From contig DAOUME010000026.1 of assembly GCA_034411995.1 (NCBI GenBank), positions 868,001 through 932,000 of the forward strand: a stretch of DNA of 64,000 nucleotides. Reading direction: 5' to 3'. The notes beneath the pieces are model-generated. The model searched no databases and had not been told where the DNA came from. It worked only from the letters and a program-made list of their open reading frames with translations. Of the stretch, positions 50,571 through 59,648 are shown in pieces (the first letter of the stretch is position 1; every line of letters starts with the position of its first letter). The DNA is from JAUVXJ01 sp034411995. GTDB taxonomy: Bacteria; Chloroflexota; Anaerolineae; UBA7937; B3-Chlor. The translations under genes and the position numbers were made by a program.

Positions 50571-51737
50571 GTGACTGCGACAACCACTCTCATCGAGGAG
50601 ATCCCTCTGGGCGATGGTCGTCTCAGAGAGTTCGTGGAAGTACCCTGGCGCCTGTACAAGGGAGACCCGTTCTGGACACCGCCGCTGAGGGCCGACTACC
50701 TGGGCAGCAGGCTCCTGGGGCTGCCCGGGTTGCTAACCCCGCACCACCCCTACCACCAGCACGCCGAGGTGACCCACTTCCTGGCCAGGAGAGGCCCAGA
50801 CCTGTTGGGCCGCGTCTCCGCGGCCATCAACCATCGCTTCAACGAGCACCACGGCACGGAGATCGGATTCTTCGGCTTCTTCGAGACGGTCGACGACTTC
50901 GAAGTCGCCCGCAAGCTGCTGGACGCCGCCCGCGACTGGGTGCAGAAGCGGGACATGAAGGTGCTGCGAGGCCCCGGGGAGTACTCCAACGCCACACATG
51001 AGCGACAGGGGGTGCTGGTCGAAGGCTTCGACACTCCACCCGCCGTGGAGCTGACCCACAATCCCCCATACTACGGCCCGCTGCTGGAGCGGTACGGCTT
51101 TCACAAGGCCAAGGACTACTACGCCCACGCCGCTGAGGAGTTCAACCCGGAGAAGGCCTTGAGAATCGCCCGCATCGCCGAACGCGTGCGCCAGCGGTCC
51201 GGCATCACCACCCGCATGGCTGATCTCAAATCGCTGGACCAGGAGATCGAGATGCTGGTGGAGGTATACAACGAGGCCTGGGCCCGAAATTGGGGCTTCC
51301 TGCCCCTGACCGACGACGAGGCCCACGCCCTGGCTGAGACCCTGCGCCCTGTGCTCATCCCGGAGCTGCTGCGCTTCGCCTTCGTGAAGGGCGAACCGGT
51401 CGCCGTCCTGGGCGCGCTTCCCGACCTCTATGTTCCGCTGAGGCCTCGCTGGCGCTGGCCTCTGGACACAGACCTGGTGCGCACCATTCGCGTGCTGCGA
51501 CAGCGGAGGCACATCCCCAGGCTGCGCGTCATGTTCCTGGGCGTGCGGCCGCAGTTCAGGGAGATGGGTGTGGATGCAGTGCTCTTCCACGAACTGTACG
51601 ACGCGGCCCTGCCCATGAACTTCACCTTCGTGGACGCCTCCATGATGCTGGAGGACAACCCGGACATCACCCGCATCACCACCGCCATGGGCTTGCACCG
51701 CTACAAAACCTGGCGCATCTACGACCTGGAGCTGTGA
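50571..51737 (+). CDS. N-acetyltransferase-like protein (GNAT fold)
   Basis: GTG 50571 has GAGGAGG 5 nt upstream; the in-frame ATG at 50367 lies in non-coding-looking sequence. The protein of 388 residues begins with FVEVPWRLYKGDPFWTPPLR and includes FFGFFETVDDF, RGPGEYSNATHERQGVLVEGFD and YNEAWARNWGFLPLTDDE. It ends with LGVRPQFREMGVDAVLFHELY, an acetyl-CoA loop-like R/QxxGxxA element. This is the family of large acetyltransferases related to YghO. The substrate is unknown. It stands after the ABC exporter but with a 258-bp gap. Confidence 0.8.
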   Translation: MTATTTLIEEIPLGDGRLREFVEVPWRLYKGDPFWTPPLRADYLGSRLLGLPGLLTPHHPYHQHAEVTHFLARRGPDLLGRVSAAINHRFNEHHGTEIGFFGFFETVDDFEVARKLLDAARDWVQKRDMKVLRGPGEYSNATHERQGVLVEGFDTPPAVELTHNPPYYGPLLERYGFHKAKDYYAHAAEEFNPEKALRIARIAERVRQRSGITTRMADLKSLDQEIEMLVEVYNEAWARNWGFLPLTDDEAHALAETLRPVLIPELLRFAFVKGEPVAVLGALPDLYVPLRPRWRWPLDTDLVRTIRVLRQRRHIPRLRVMFLGVRPQFREMGVDAVLFHELYDAALPMNFTFVDASMMLEDNPDITRITTAMGLHRYKTWRIYDLEL

Positions 51738-51798
51738 AGGCTTCTGACGCTCCGGCCGTATCAGGACGATGACCCTCGCCGATCACCCTCGTCTGAGG

Positions 51799-53286
51799 CT
51801 ACACCTCCACGGCGGGGCGAAGCCGCCCCCGTGCCCGCAGGTAGGCAGCGTACCCCAGAGGCGGTCCAAAGACAAGGAGCACTGAGGTCAGGTTCATGCC
51901 CAGGGAGTTCCCTGCGACCATGTAAGGATAGAACCACCTCAGAAAGAAGATATAGACCACGTAGTTCCAGGTCGCCGTGTACGAAAAGAGCATCGTCAGC
52001 TTGGCCACCCCCACAGAAGCCACGACGGCCCCCAGCGCCACCAGCCATATCACGTACCAGGGCTGGAACCACAGCACCGCGAAGCCAAGGAAGACGAAGA
52101 CCGTCCAGTAGAGGCCCTCAATGAAGCCTCGTGTCTCCCCCCGCAGCCTCACCAGTTGCCACAAGTAGAACAGGCCGAAGAGCACCAACACCGCGTTGCG
52201 CACCAGTCCCCGGGCCAGCTCTGCGTCCGCTGTCAACCGTTGCAGCGTCAACACCGCCAGCGTCGCGAAGGACGACGTGAATAGGTCTTGCCTGGCCAGC
52301 CACCCCAGCGACCGCCGCCCTTCCCACCACGGTGCGTGAAGCAAGACCACCAGAGCCACAGCCAGCGTCAAACCGATGGCCACCGTGCGCAGCCTGTTCT
52401 TCATCCCCGACGACGCCCGCCACCCGCCGACCACGAAAAGAGGCACCACGATGGCCATGGGCATCTTCACCAGACAAGAAAGGGCAGCCGCAGGAATGGC
52501 CAGGGTGATCTGTCTTCGCACGAGGAGGTAAACCGCCAGCAGGATGAAGAACACCACCAGACCGTCATTGTGACCGCCCGCCGCGCTCTCGTACAACACA
52601 AGGGGGTTCCAGGCGTAGAGCACGGCGCCCGACAGCGCGTGCGAGGGACGCCAACTCCTGACGGTGGCATAGATGAGAGCAGAGTTCAGCACGTGGACCG
52701 CCAGGGCCAGGCCCTTGAACAGCAGGAGGTAGGTCAGCAAGCTGGATCCGCTCAGCGCACCGATGGCCGCGGATAGATAAGTCCACAGAGGCCCATAGGG
52801 GGAAGTGATGTGAGGCCAGGCCGAATACCACATCAGAGGATCGTCCGGAAAATCCATCGGCCGGTACACGTGTGGGTTCAACCCGTGAAAGACCGTGATC
52901 CTGGCGTAGGCAACGTATTCGAAGACGTCGGCCGCCGTGATGGGGTACACCAGCACCAGGGTGAGGCCGCAAAGGAAGGCGAATAGCAGCACCACCAACA
53001 AGCCGAAGGAAGACGATCGCCCCCGGCAGAGCACGTATGCTGCGCAGGAAAGGGCGAAGAGCAGCAAGAAGGCGAGGACGAAGTCGCGGCCAGCGGCCTG
53101 GCTGTAACCCGTGAGCTTGCCCAGATCCAGAAGCGGCACGGCATAGTAGGCCAGCAGCGGATAGGGCCTGAGAAAGAACCACGAGTACAGGAGCAACGTG
53201 GTCGCGCCGATGGGGACCAGCCACAGCCCATGCCGGCTGCCGGCCCACGCGGCACAACCGCCCCCTGACGAGCCCTTCCAGCCCAT
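51799..53286 (-). CDS. GT-C fold membrane glycosyltransferase (mannosyltransferase-like)
   Basis: ATG 53286 follows a GGGGA-containing leader; sequence upstream looks non-coding. The 495-aa protein has about 12 transmembrane segments. The first external loop carries TAADVFEYVAYARITVFHGLNPHVY with an acidic pair (AADVFEY) in the place of the GT-C catalytic Asp/Glu, then SPYGPLWTYLSA and GGHNDGLVV. These match polyprenol-phosphate-mannose alpha-(1,6)-mannosyltransferases of the GT87/MptA/B group. It probably builds envelope glycans. Confidence 0.8.
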   Translation of the reverse strand: MGWKGSSGGGCAAWAGSRHGLWLVPIGATTLLLYSWFFLRPYPLLAYYAVPLLDLGKLTGYSQAAGRDFVLAFLLLFALSCAAYVLCRGRSSSFGLLVVLLFAFLCGLTLVLVYPITAADVFEYVAYARITVFHGLNPHVYRPMDFPDDPLMWYSAWPHITSPYGPLWTYLSAAIGALSGSSLLTYLLLFKGLALAVHVLNSALIYATVRSWRPSHALSGAVLYAWNPLVLYESAAGGHNDGLVVFFILLAVYLLVRRQITLAIPAAALSCLVKMPMAIVVPLFVVGGWRASSGMKNRLRTVAIGLTLAVALVVLLHAPWWEGRRSLGWLARQDLFTSSFATLAVLTLQRLTADAELARGLVRNAVLVLFGLFYLWQLVRLRGETRGFIEGLYWTVFVFLGFAVLWFQPWYVIWLVALGAVVASVGVAKLTMLFSYTATWNYVVYIFFLRWFYPYMVAGNSLGMNLTSVLLVFGPPLGYAAYLRARGRLRPAVEV

Positions 53287-53442
53287 CCCGGTCCCCGCTC
53301 CAGAATCCCGCAACAAACGAACCCTGGCTCCTCTGATCGCGACTGTGGTCCGGCCCTCTCTCGCCCCGACGAACCGGAGAGCAGAACTCACCGTGACCAG
53401 GTCGCGCTGCGCCACGCCCCGGCGCTGAAGGTATGAAGACCG

Positions 53443-55920
53443 CTACTCGCGCAACCTGGCGCCCAACTCCTTGGCTAGCTGCTGGGCTATCCTGGAATGT
53501 ACCTTGGCCACCTGCTTGTCGGTCAGCGTGCGCTCCTCGTGCCTATAAGTGAGCGAGTAAGCCAGGCTCTTCTTGCCAGGGGGTATCGGCTCGCCGAGGT
53601 ACAGGTCGAAGAGACGCACCCCTACCAGGAGCTCGCCCCCCACCCGCCGGATGAGCTCTTCCACCTGCCTGGCGGATACCCCCTCGTCGACCACCAGGGA
53701 CATGTCCTGGCTCACGGACGGGAAGCGTGGCAGTGGCTCAAGACGATGGACCCGCTCAGCCCGAGCCAGCAACTCCTCCAGGTCCAACTCCAGCTGGCAG
53801 ATGGTCTGCCGGGGGAGATCCAGACCCTCTCGCACGGCAGGGTCCACCTCTCCCAGCACACCGATCTGCGTGTCACCCAGCAGCAGTGCGGCCGCACCCC
53901 CGGCGCGAAAGGTGGGATGCTCCACCGGTACGAAGCTCCGCTCGGGCAGAACGAGGTGGTCGAGGAGCGCCTCCACCACCCCTTTGAGAACGTAGAAGTC
54001 CACGTCACTGGGCTCTGAGACGGTCCACGAGCGCTCTTCCCGCGGCCCGGCCATGGCTATGCACAACCGCCGAGGCTCCTCCGGTAGGTCCTCCCCGGAC
54101 CGGGGCAGATAGACCCGACCGATCTCGAACAGAGCCACGCGGTCGGTGTATCGCAGGTTGTCCCGTACCGCCTCCAGAAGACTCGCCATCAGCGTCCTCC
54201 GCATGAACTCCCGCTCCGTGGTCAGAGGGTTGGAGATGCGCACGTACTCCGCTGCGTCTGGCTGCGGACCGCCAGGGTTCAGCTTGGAGAAGGTCTCCAG
54301 ACTGCTCAAGGAGTAGGTGATGGCCTCGGTGAGCCCACAGCCCACCAGGATGTCCCGCACTCTTTCCTCACCCTCGAGAGAGAAATCGCGCTCCTGGGGC
54401 GGTAGCTCATCGGCCATGAGGGTGGTAGGGAGCCTTTCGTACCCCCAAACGCGGGCCACCTCCTCCAGTAGATCGGCAGCGACGGACACGTCCAGGCGGT
54501 AGTACGGCACCCCCGCCCGTATCACCCCACCGTCGAGCCGGCACTCGAACTCCAGTGAGTCCAGAATGCTCACGATCTGCTCGGTATCGAGTGTGACCCC
54601 CAGGATCCGCTGGACGTCTGCCGCGGTCAGGTCGACCACCTTAGGCTTGGGCTTGTTGGGATAGGGGTCGGCGTACCCCTTCTCTATCGTGCCGCCTCCC
54701 AGTTCCTGCATCAACCGCGCCGCCCGCTGCACGGCGATCATCGTCAACTCCGGTGGAACGCCCCTGCCGAACCGCGCCGATGCCTCACTCGGCAGCTTCA
54801 AGGCCTGGGAGGTGGCGCGTATGCTGTAGTTGTTGAAGTTCGCCGACTCGATGAGCACCTTGCTCGTCTCGTCGGTGACCTCGCTCTCCAGGCCCCCCAT
54901 CACGCCAGCCACCGCCACCGGGCCCCCGCCGTCAGTGATCAGCAGCATATCCTCGCTCAACTCCTGGTGCACACCATCCAGTGTGGTCATCGTCTCGCCA
55001 GGGCGTGCTCGACGGATGATGATCAGTGGCACACTCGAAGGAGGCGTGCGCCCATCCCTTCCGTGGAGGATGTCGTAATCGAAGGCGTGCAGAGGTTGGC
55101 CCCATTCCAGCATCACGTAGTTAGTGATGTCCACGATATTGCTGATAGGCCGCATCCCCGCCATGGTCAGCCGCTGCTGCATCCAGGGTGGCGAGGGGCT
55201 CGTGGTCACACCCCTCACCACGGCGGTCGTGTACCGCGGACAGAGATCCGGATCGGCGATCTCGATCTCCACCCAGGGCATCGTCTCGGACCCCACTTCC
55301 TGTGCCAGCGCGGGCCACTCGCCCAGCCTGCACTCCTGCTGGGTGAGAGCCGCCACCTCACGCGCCACGCCGACGATGGAGAAGCATCGAGCCAGGTTAG
55401 GCGTCAGGTCCAGGTCCAGCACAGCATCGCCCATGTATTCCCGCAGCGGCATCCCCGTCGGAGCGTCGTCGTCCAGGATCATGATGCCTTCGTGCGCCTG
55501 AGAGATGCCCAGTTCCTTCTCGGAGCAAACCATGCCTTCCGAAGCAACCCCCCGGATTTTGGTTGGTTTCAGAGTGATGTACTTCAGCTCGTCGGAATGC
55601 CCGTCTATGAGGCGTGCCCCCGCTGTGGCAAAGGGCACCTTCAGTCCCTTCTGACCAACCTGGATGTTTGGCGCACCTGTGACCACCGCCATGGGCTGGC
55701 CACTCCCGTACTCGACCACCGCTATCGTCAGCCGGTCCGCGTTGGGGTGAGGCCGCACTTCCAGTATCTCGCCCACGAATACCTTGTCTGTATCCCATTC
55801 AGCGCCTAGCTCCTCGATGGCGGCCACCTCCAACCCAGCCATGGTCAGACGATCGGCCAACTCCTTCAGCGGGATGGTTATGTCAACGTAGTCCTTCAGC
55901 CAGCTTATGGGTACCCTCAT
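53443..55920 (-). CDS. pheT: Phenylalanyl-tRNA synthetase beta subunit
   Basis: AGGAGGAGACC precedes ATG 55920. The 825-aa protein has the bacterial PheT order. It starts with MRVPISWLKDYVDI, followed by the tRNA-binding OB domain (VVEYGSGQPMAVVTGAPNI). B3/B4 (DDAPTGMP then DLTPNLARCFS) and B5 (GVTLDTEQIVSIL) come next, then the class II-like core and a C-terminal FDX-ACB anticodon domain (FPSVSQDMSLVVDEG). It edits mischarged tRNA and binds tRNA-Phe with PheS. It starts 60 bp after pheS and shares its attenuated transcript. Confidence 0.96.
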   Translation of the reverse strand: MRVPISWLKDYVDITIPLKELADRLTMAGLEVAAIEELGAEWDTDKVFVGEILEVRPHPNADRLTIAVVEYGSGQPMAVVTGAPNIQVGQKGLKVPFATAGARLIDGHSDELKYITLKPTKIRGVASEGMVCSEKELGISQAHEGIMILDDDAPTGMPLREYMGDAVLDLDLTPNLARCFSIVGVAREVAALTQQECRLGEWPALAQEVGSETMPWVEIEIADPDLCPRYTTAVVRGVTTSPSPPWMQQRLTMAGMRPISNIVDITNYVMLEWGQPLHAFDYDILHGRDGRTPPSSVPLIIIRRARPGETMTTLDGVHQELSEDMLLITDGGGPVAVAGVMGGLESEVTDETSKVLIESANFNNYSIRATSQALKLPSEASARFGRGVPPELTMIAVQRAARLMQELGGGTIEKGYADPYPNKPKPKVVDLTAADVQRILGVTLDTEQIVSILDSLEFECRLDGGVIRAGVPYYRLDVSVAADLLEEVARVWGYERLPTTLMADELPPQERDFSLEGEERVRDILVGCGLTEAITYSLSSLETFSKLNPGGPQPDAAEYVRISNPLTTEREFMRRTLMASLLEAVRDNLRYTDRVALFEIGRVYLPRSGEDLPEEPRRLCIAMAGPREERSWTVSEPSDVDFYVLKGVVEALLDHLVLPERSFVPVEHPTFRAGGAAALLLGDTQIGVLGEVDPAVREGLDLPRQTICQLELDLEELLARAERVHRLEPLPRFPSVSQDMSLVVDEGVSARQVEELIRRVGGELLVGVRLFDLYLGEPIPPGKKSLAYSLTYRHEERTLTDKQVAKVHSRIAQQLAKELGARLRE

Positions 55921-55979
55921 GATGGTCTCCTCCCCTGGTCGGCCTCTCTGCCCTGCGGCCACCTACCTCGTCGCGGAAA

Positions 55980-56990
55980 CTAGCCGAACTGCCGTGCGAA
56001 GCGCAGATCGTTGCTGTAGAAGAGCCGGATGTCGTCGATGCTGTACTTGATCATGGCAATCCGCTCCGGGCCCATGCCGAACGCATACCCGCTGAACACG
56101 TCCGGATCGTAGCCCCCGTTCCTCAAGACCTCTGGATGCACCATTCCCGCGCCCGAGATCTCCACCCAACCGGTGTATTTGCAGACGCGACACCCTTCGC
56201 CGCCGCAGATGATACAGTCCATGTCCACCTCCACGCTGGGCTCGGTGAAGGGAAAGTGACTACAACGGAAACGCACCCTGCGATCCGCACCGAACATCTG
56301 CCGGGCGAAATCGACCATCGTGCCCTTCAGGTCTGCAAGAGTGATCCGCTTGCCCACCGCCAGACCCTCCACCTGGTAGAACATGAACTCCGAGCGAGCG
56401 GTGACCGCCTCGTACCGGTAGCACTTCCCCGGAAGGATGACTCGTATGGGATCCGGATAATGCTTCCTCATGCTCCGCACTTGACCGGGAGAAGTGTGAG
56501 TGCGGAGCACGACGCGAGGGTTCACGTAGAACGTGTCCCACATGTCCCTGGCAGGATGATGGGGGGGCATGTTCAGTAGCTCGAAGTTGAGCATGTCGGT
56601 CTCCACCTCGGGCCACTCCTCCACTTGAAACCCCATGCGCGCGAAGATGGCGTATATCTCACGTAGAGTCCGAGTGGTCAGGTGCAGCCGACCGAGGTCG
56701 ACCGGCTTGCCTGGCAGCGTCACGTCCAGAGCGCTCCCTGCGGCTGGCCGGCTCAGTTCCTGACGGCGACCCTCGAAGGCCCCCGCCAGCAGCTCCTTCA
56801 GTTCGTTGGCAGCTTGCCCAAAGGCGGGCCGCTCTTCAGGTGGAAGCTCGCCCACACCTCGTAGCAAGCTGGTCACCGCCCCCTTCCGCCCCAGGTACTG
56901 CACCCTCCAGTCGGCCAGCTCGTCCAGCCTGGACGTCTTCTGCAAGGCCCCCAGGGCCTCCTCCTTCAGCTCCTCCACCTTGTCCGGCAT
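55980..56990 (-). CDS. pheS: Phenylalanyl-tRNA synthetase alpha subunit
   Basis: ATG 56990 is chosen since GAGGAG lies 8 nt upstream; a GTG at 56999 overlaps that site. The 336-aa class II catalytic subunit has the N-terminal coiled coil (EELKEEALGALQK), motif 2 LRTHTSPGQVRSM with GKCYRYEAVTARSEFMFYQVEG, and motif 3 GYAFGMGPERIAMIKY. An internal CIICGGEGC..C cluster is present as in many bacterial PheS. It is transcribed from the promoter at 57189-57217 through an attenuator. Confidence 0.97.
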   Translation of the reverse strand: MPDKVEELKEEALGALQKTSRLDELADWRVQYLGRKGAVTSLLRGVGELPPEERPAFGQAANELKELLAGAFEGRRQELSRPAAGSALDVTLPGKPVDLGRLHLTTRTLREIYAIFARMGFQVEEWPEVETDMLNFELLNMPPHHPARDMWDTFYVNPRVVLRTHTSPGQVRSMRKHYPDPIRVILPGKCYRYEAVTARSEFMFYQVEGLAVGKRITLADLKGTMVDFARQMFGADRRVRFRCSHFPFTEPSVEVDMDCIICGGEGCRVCKYTGWVEISGAGMVHPEVLRNGGYDPDVFSGYAFGMGPERIAMIKYSIDDIRLFYSNDLRFARQFG

Positions 56991-57008
56991 TTCACCCACT
57001 CCTCACAT

Positions 57009-57046
57009 ACGAAAGAAGCCCTCTTCAGGTTTTCTTGAAGAGGGCT
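57009..57046 (-). terminator. Attenuator terminator upstream of pheS
   Basis: Perfect 11-bp hairpin on the minus strand (arms 57046-57036 and 57027-57017, 8-nt loop) followed by TTCTTTCG. It ends 19 nt before the pheS start, after the leader peptide, so it controls read-through into pheST. Confidence 0.8.
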
Positions 57047-57130
57047 ACGTGCACCGACAGAGAATCGACCGCGTCATCCTTGCGGCATGGGCAGGCAGGC
57101 GCCCTCTATGGCACCACTAAAGGTGAACAT
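57039..57130 (-). promoter_or_regulatory. pheST attenuator: pre-emptor and antiterminator pairings
   Basis: Minus-strand AGAGGGC at 57107-57101 is complementary to GCCCTCT in the terminator 5' arm (57045-57039), forming an antiterminator. An earlier hairpin GGTGCC/GGCGCC (57115-57110 with 57103-57098) blocks it. A ribosome stalled on the Phe codons at 57127-57119 would cover the first arm, allowing the antiterminator and transcription of pheST. The pattern is the classical four-region one. Confidence 0.7.
57074..57130 (-). CDS. Phe leader peptide of the pheST attenuator
   Basis: The 18-codon frame reads MFTFSGAIEGACLPMPQG, with Phe codons at positions 2 and 4 and the following codons overlapping the switching stem. 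An in-frame ATG at 57175, 7 nt inside the transcript, would extend it to 33 residues. Neither start has a strong ribosome site; a nearly leaderless start at 57175 is possible. Its only expected role is to sense charged tRNA-Phe. Confidence 0.6.
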   Translation of the reverse strand: MFTFSGAIEGACLPMPQG

Positions 57131-57188
57131 CTGCAGATCCCCGCGAGCCAGCATGGTCCTTACCGCCTCAGCCATTGACTCACATGCC

Positions 57189-57217
57189 ATTATAGCAGAA
57201 ACCTGGCTCCTTGGCAA
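57189..57217 (-). promoter_or_regulatory. Promoter of pheST
   Basis: On the minus strand TTGCCA (57212-57217), 17 nt, TATAAT (57189-57194). Start near 57182, about 190 nt upstream of pheS. Confidence 0.8.
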
Positions 57218-57302
57218 GGCCGGGCAGTGGGAGCTCACAGCACTGCACAGTGGCGCGCGCAACCTTGCCCCTCTCACGCCAGTCTCATCGAAGCTCCTCC
57301 GA

Positions 57303-57331
57303 TTGCCATCGGCCCTGGCCTGGACTATAAT
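57303..57331 (+). promoter_or_regulatory. Promoter divergent from pheST
   Basis: TTGCCA (57303-57308), 17 nt, TATAAT (57326-57331), start near 57338. The first gene begins only at 57797, so a leader of about 460 nt is predicted; nothing within it was recognised. Confidence 0.7.
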
Positions 57332-57796
57332 GGTGGTGACTCTTCGGGCCCGAGCGTGCGTAGTGCCGGCCACGGTGGATCGACCCCAGAACCGGTCAGA
57401 AACCAGCCCGGTGGGCAAGACACCCGGCCAGCGCGGAACGTTCATGCGAGGGCAACTCTCCATCGTATCTCGTGGGTATCCTCAGTCTCTGAAGCAGATA
57501 GGGCTGGTATGATCTTCCCCCGCAGGGAGGAGAAGACTGTGCACGGTTGCTTCTGGCTACCCTCTTGTGGAGTCGGTAGCGGCTCCGGGCCAACGCACCC
57601 GCTCCGGAGAACCCCGGTCCGTGCCCGTGGTGCACCGACCCGCGAGCCCGTTCCCCAGTTCGGCCCCCCGGCCGTCAGCAAGAGGCCATCAGACGCCCCC
57701 TACACGAGTGATATTGACTCCAGCCAAGAACCGTCCCACACGCCTGGAAACTTTATCCCGACTGGCAACATATGCGAGATGGAGGTGAGATTCTCT

Positions 57797-58711
57797 ATGA
57801 AGGTAAACTATCGTCTGGCCGAAGAAGACGACCTGTACCAGGTCCATACAGCTCTTGTCGACTCACTTAGCCAATTCGCCAGCCAGAGGGCGCTGTCCCT
57901 GGTGGACATGGACTTCGAGGAGAGCCTCCCTCTGTGGCGCCACCTGTTGGGCGCCGGAGGGAAGGGCTTCCTCGTAGCCGAAGTAAAGAAGCACATCGCC
58001 GGATTCTGCTCCTACATCGTGAGAGAGAATCTTTGGTTCCTCTCTTACCTCGTCGTCGCACCGGAGTTCCAGGGTACGGGCATCGGCAGAGAGCTCTTCG
58101 AGAGAGCGCTGACCGAGGCCCGCGGCAACCAGTCAACCAAGGTCATCGCCGCATACACCAGCGCCTCCAACTGGCCCTCCATCTCCCTCTACACCCGCAA
58201 TGGGATCTATCCTCGCATGCCCGTGCTCAAGCTGGAAGGCAGCATCACCAATCTCTGTGATCCGGCAGAGCCAGTGGAGCCTCTGCCGGGCCAGGTGCTC
58301 TCCCTCACCGAAGAGGCCGTCAACCAGGTCGACGAAGTAGACCACAAAATCAGGGGTTTCAAGAGGGACATAGACCATCGCTTCTGGCTTGGCAGCCGCA
58401 CAATGCGCTGCTACCTGTTCGAGGACGGCGGTGACGTGACCGGATACGCCTACATAGCGGACGACGGCAACATCGGACCCCTCGCCGCTTTGAGCGCAGA
58501 GCACACGGCGCGCATGCTCTGCTTCTGTCTGGATCGTCTTTCCTCCGACGGCGTAGACACCTTCACCGTGCACGTCCCCGGTGAGAATACGGCGGCCCTC
58601 TCCCTGCTCTACGAGAGGGGGTTCAAGATCCAAGACCTCAGTCTGGTCATGTCCTCACTTCCCTTTGGAAAGTGGGAGAACTACATCATCTCCCGGCCCT
58701 CTCTACTGTAG
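57797..58711 (+). CDS. Protein with two GNAT acetyltransferase domains
   Basis: ATG 57797 has GGAGG 11 nt upstream (ATG 57779 also possible). The 304-aa protein has an N-terminal GNAT domain with acetyl-CoA motif VVAPEFQGTGIGRELFERAL (Q/RxxGxG) near residue 92 and the NWPSISLYTRNGIY C-terminal element. A second, degenerate GNAT domain follows (about 190-300: GYAYIADDGNIGPLAAL, then TAALSLLYERGFKI). The second copy lacks a clear pyrophosphate loop. The substrate is not predictable. It carries a long leader from the promoter at 57303. Confidence 0.85.
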   Translation: MKVNYRLAEEDDLYQVHTALVDSLSQFASQRALSLVDMDFEESLPLWRHLLGAGGKGFLVAEVKKHIAGFCSYIVRENLWFLSYLVVAPEFQGTGIGRELFERALTEARGNQSTKVIAAYTSASNWPSISLYTRNGIYPRMPVLKLEGSITNLCDPAEPVEPLPGQVLSLTEEAVNQVDEVDHKIRGFKRDIDHRFWLGSRTMRCYLFEDGGDVTGYAYIADDGNIGPLAALSAEHTARMLCFCLDRLSSDGVDTFTVHVPGENTAALSLLYERGFKIQDLSLVMSSLPFGKWENYIISRPSLL

Positions 58712-58746
58712 GGGCCTGCATACTCTGACGGGCAGCGAATCTGCAC

Positions 58747-59532
58747 ATGTTTCACGCCGGCAAGATACTCGTGGTGGACGATGAGCCCCACGTGCGCACA
58801 TCACTGAAAGAGATCCTGGAGCAAGAGGGCCATCAGGTGACCACGGCAGCCGACGGTCCCGAGGCGCTGGCCGCGCTCAGCAAGGAAGCCTTCGACTTGA
58901 TCCTGGTCGATCTGAAGATGGAGGGCATGGACGGCCTGGAGGTGATGACCGAGGCCAGGCGCAGGATGCCCGACACGGTGGTCATCATGTTGACCGCGTA
59001 CGGCACTCTCGATTCGGCCATCGGCGCTCTGCGCCAGGGCGCCCACGACTATCTGCTCAAACCCTGTAGCGTGCAGGAGATCGTCGCCAGCGTGGAGACA
59101 GGTCTGGCCAAGCGCCGGCAGGCCATGCACCGCCGCGAACTGGTCGCCGACATCGAGCACAGTCTGCGCCAGTTGAGAGCCCCCGATGCGCCTCCCCTGC
59201 TCCACGCAGAAGGCCCATCGCTGGCTCGCTACGTCAGGACCCGGGATCTGATCCTCGATCGAGAGAAACAGATCGTCGTCGCCCGAGGCCAGCCCTTGAG
59301 CTTGACACCCACCGAATTCAAGCTGCTGGCCTGCCTCATGGACAACCCCAACCGGACCCTCAGTTTCCAGGAACTGGCCCGCGAGGTCCTCGACTACGAC
59401 TGTTCAGATCGGGAGGCTCGGCGCTCGCTCAAGACCCACCTCTGGAGGCTGCGCAAGAAGCTCCGTTCCGGCACCGGAGACGACTCCTGCATCGTCAACG
59501 TGCGCGGCAAGGGGTACATGCTCAGGGCTTAG
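58747..59532 (+). CDS. OmpR-like response regulator
   Basis: Receiver domain with acidic pair DDE (11-13), phospho-acceptor D55 (LVDLKMEGMDG), T83 (LTAYG) and K105 (LLKPCS). A 40-residue linker and a winged-helix DNA-binding domain follow (about 160-260: LTPTEFKLLACLMDNPN, LKTHLWRLRKKL, VNVRGKGYML). No histidine kinase gene is near, so it is an orphan in this window. It lies 60 bp before a second receiver-domain gene. Confidence 0.92.
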   Translation: MFHAGKILVVDDEPHVRTSLKEILEQEGHQVTTAADGPEALAALSKEAFDLILVDLKMEGMDGLEVMTEARRRMPDTVVIMLTAYGTLDSAIGALRQGAHDYLLKPCSVQEIVASVETGLAKRRQAMHRRELVADIEHSLRQLRAPDAPPLLHAEGPSLARYVRTRDLILDREKQIVVARGQPLSLTPTEFKLLACLMDNPNRTLSFQELAREVLDYDCSDREARRSLKTHLWRLRKKLRSGTGDDSCIVNVRGKGYMLRA

Positions 59533-59594
59533 CAAAGGTCACCGCATCGGAACTCCATCGTGACCATTCCGGGGCCTTCCTGAGCACCGCCGTG

Positions 59595-59603
59595 TGCTAT
59601 ACT
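59595..59603 (+). promoter_or_regulatory. Extended -10 promoter for the second response regulator
   Basis: TGC-TATACT at 59595-59603 within GTGCTATACT, with no clear -35. The same nine bases recur at 60904-60912. Confidence 0.4.
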
Positions 59604-59648
59604 GGAGTCAGCACGAACCCTCGTCTGTGCAAGGGTCACCAGGGGTGG

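Noticed and set aside
57050..57182. T-box leader upstream of pheS
   Set aside because: AGTGGTGCC resembles part of the T-box but TGGNACCGCG is not present and it lies about 60 nt from the terminator, while the pairing fits a leader-peptide attenuator.
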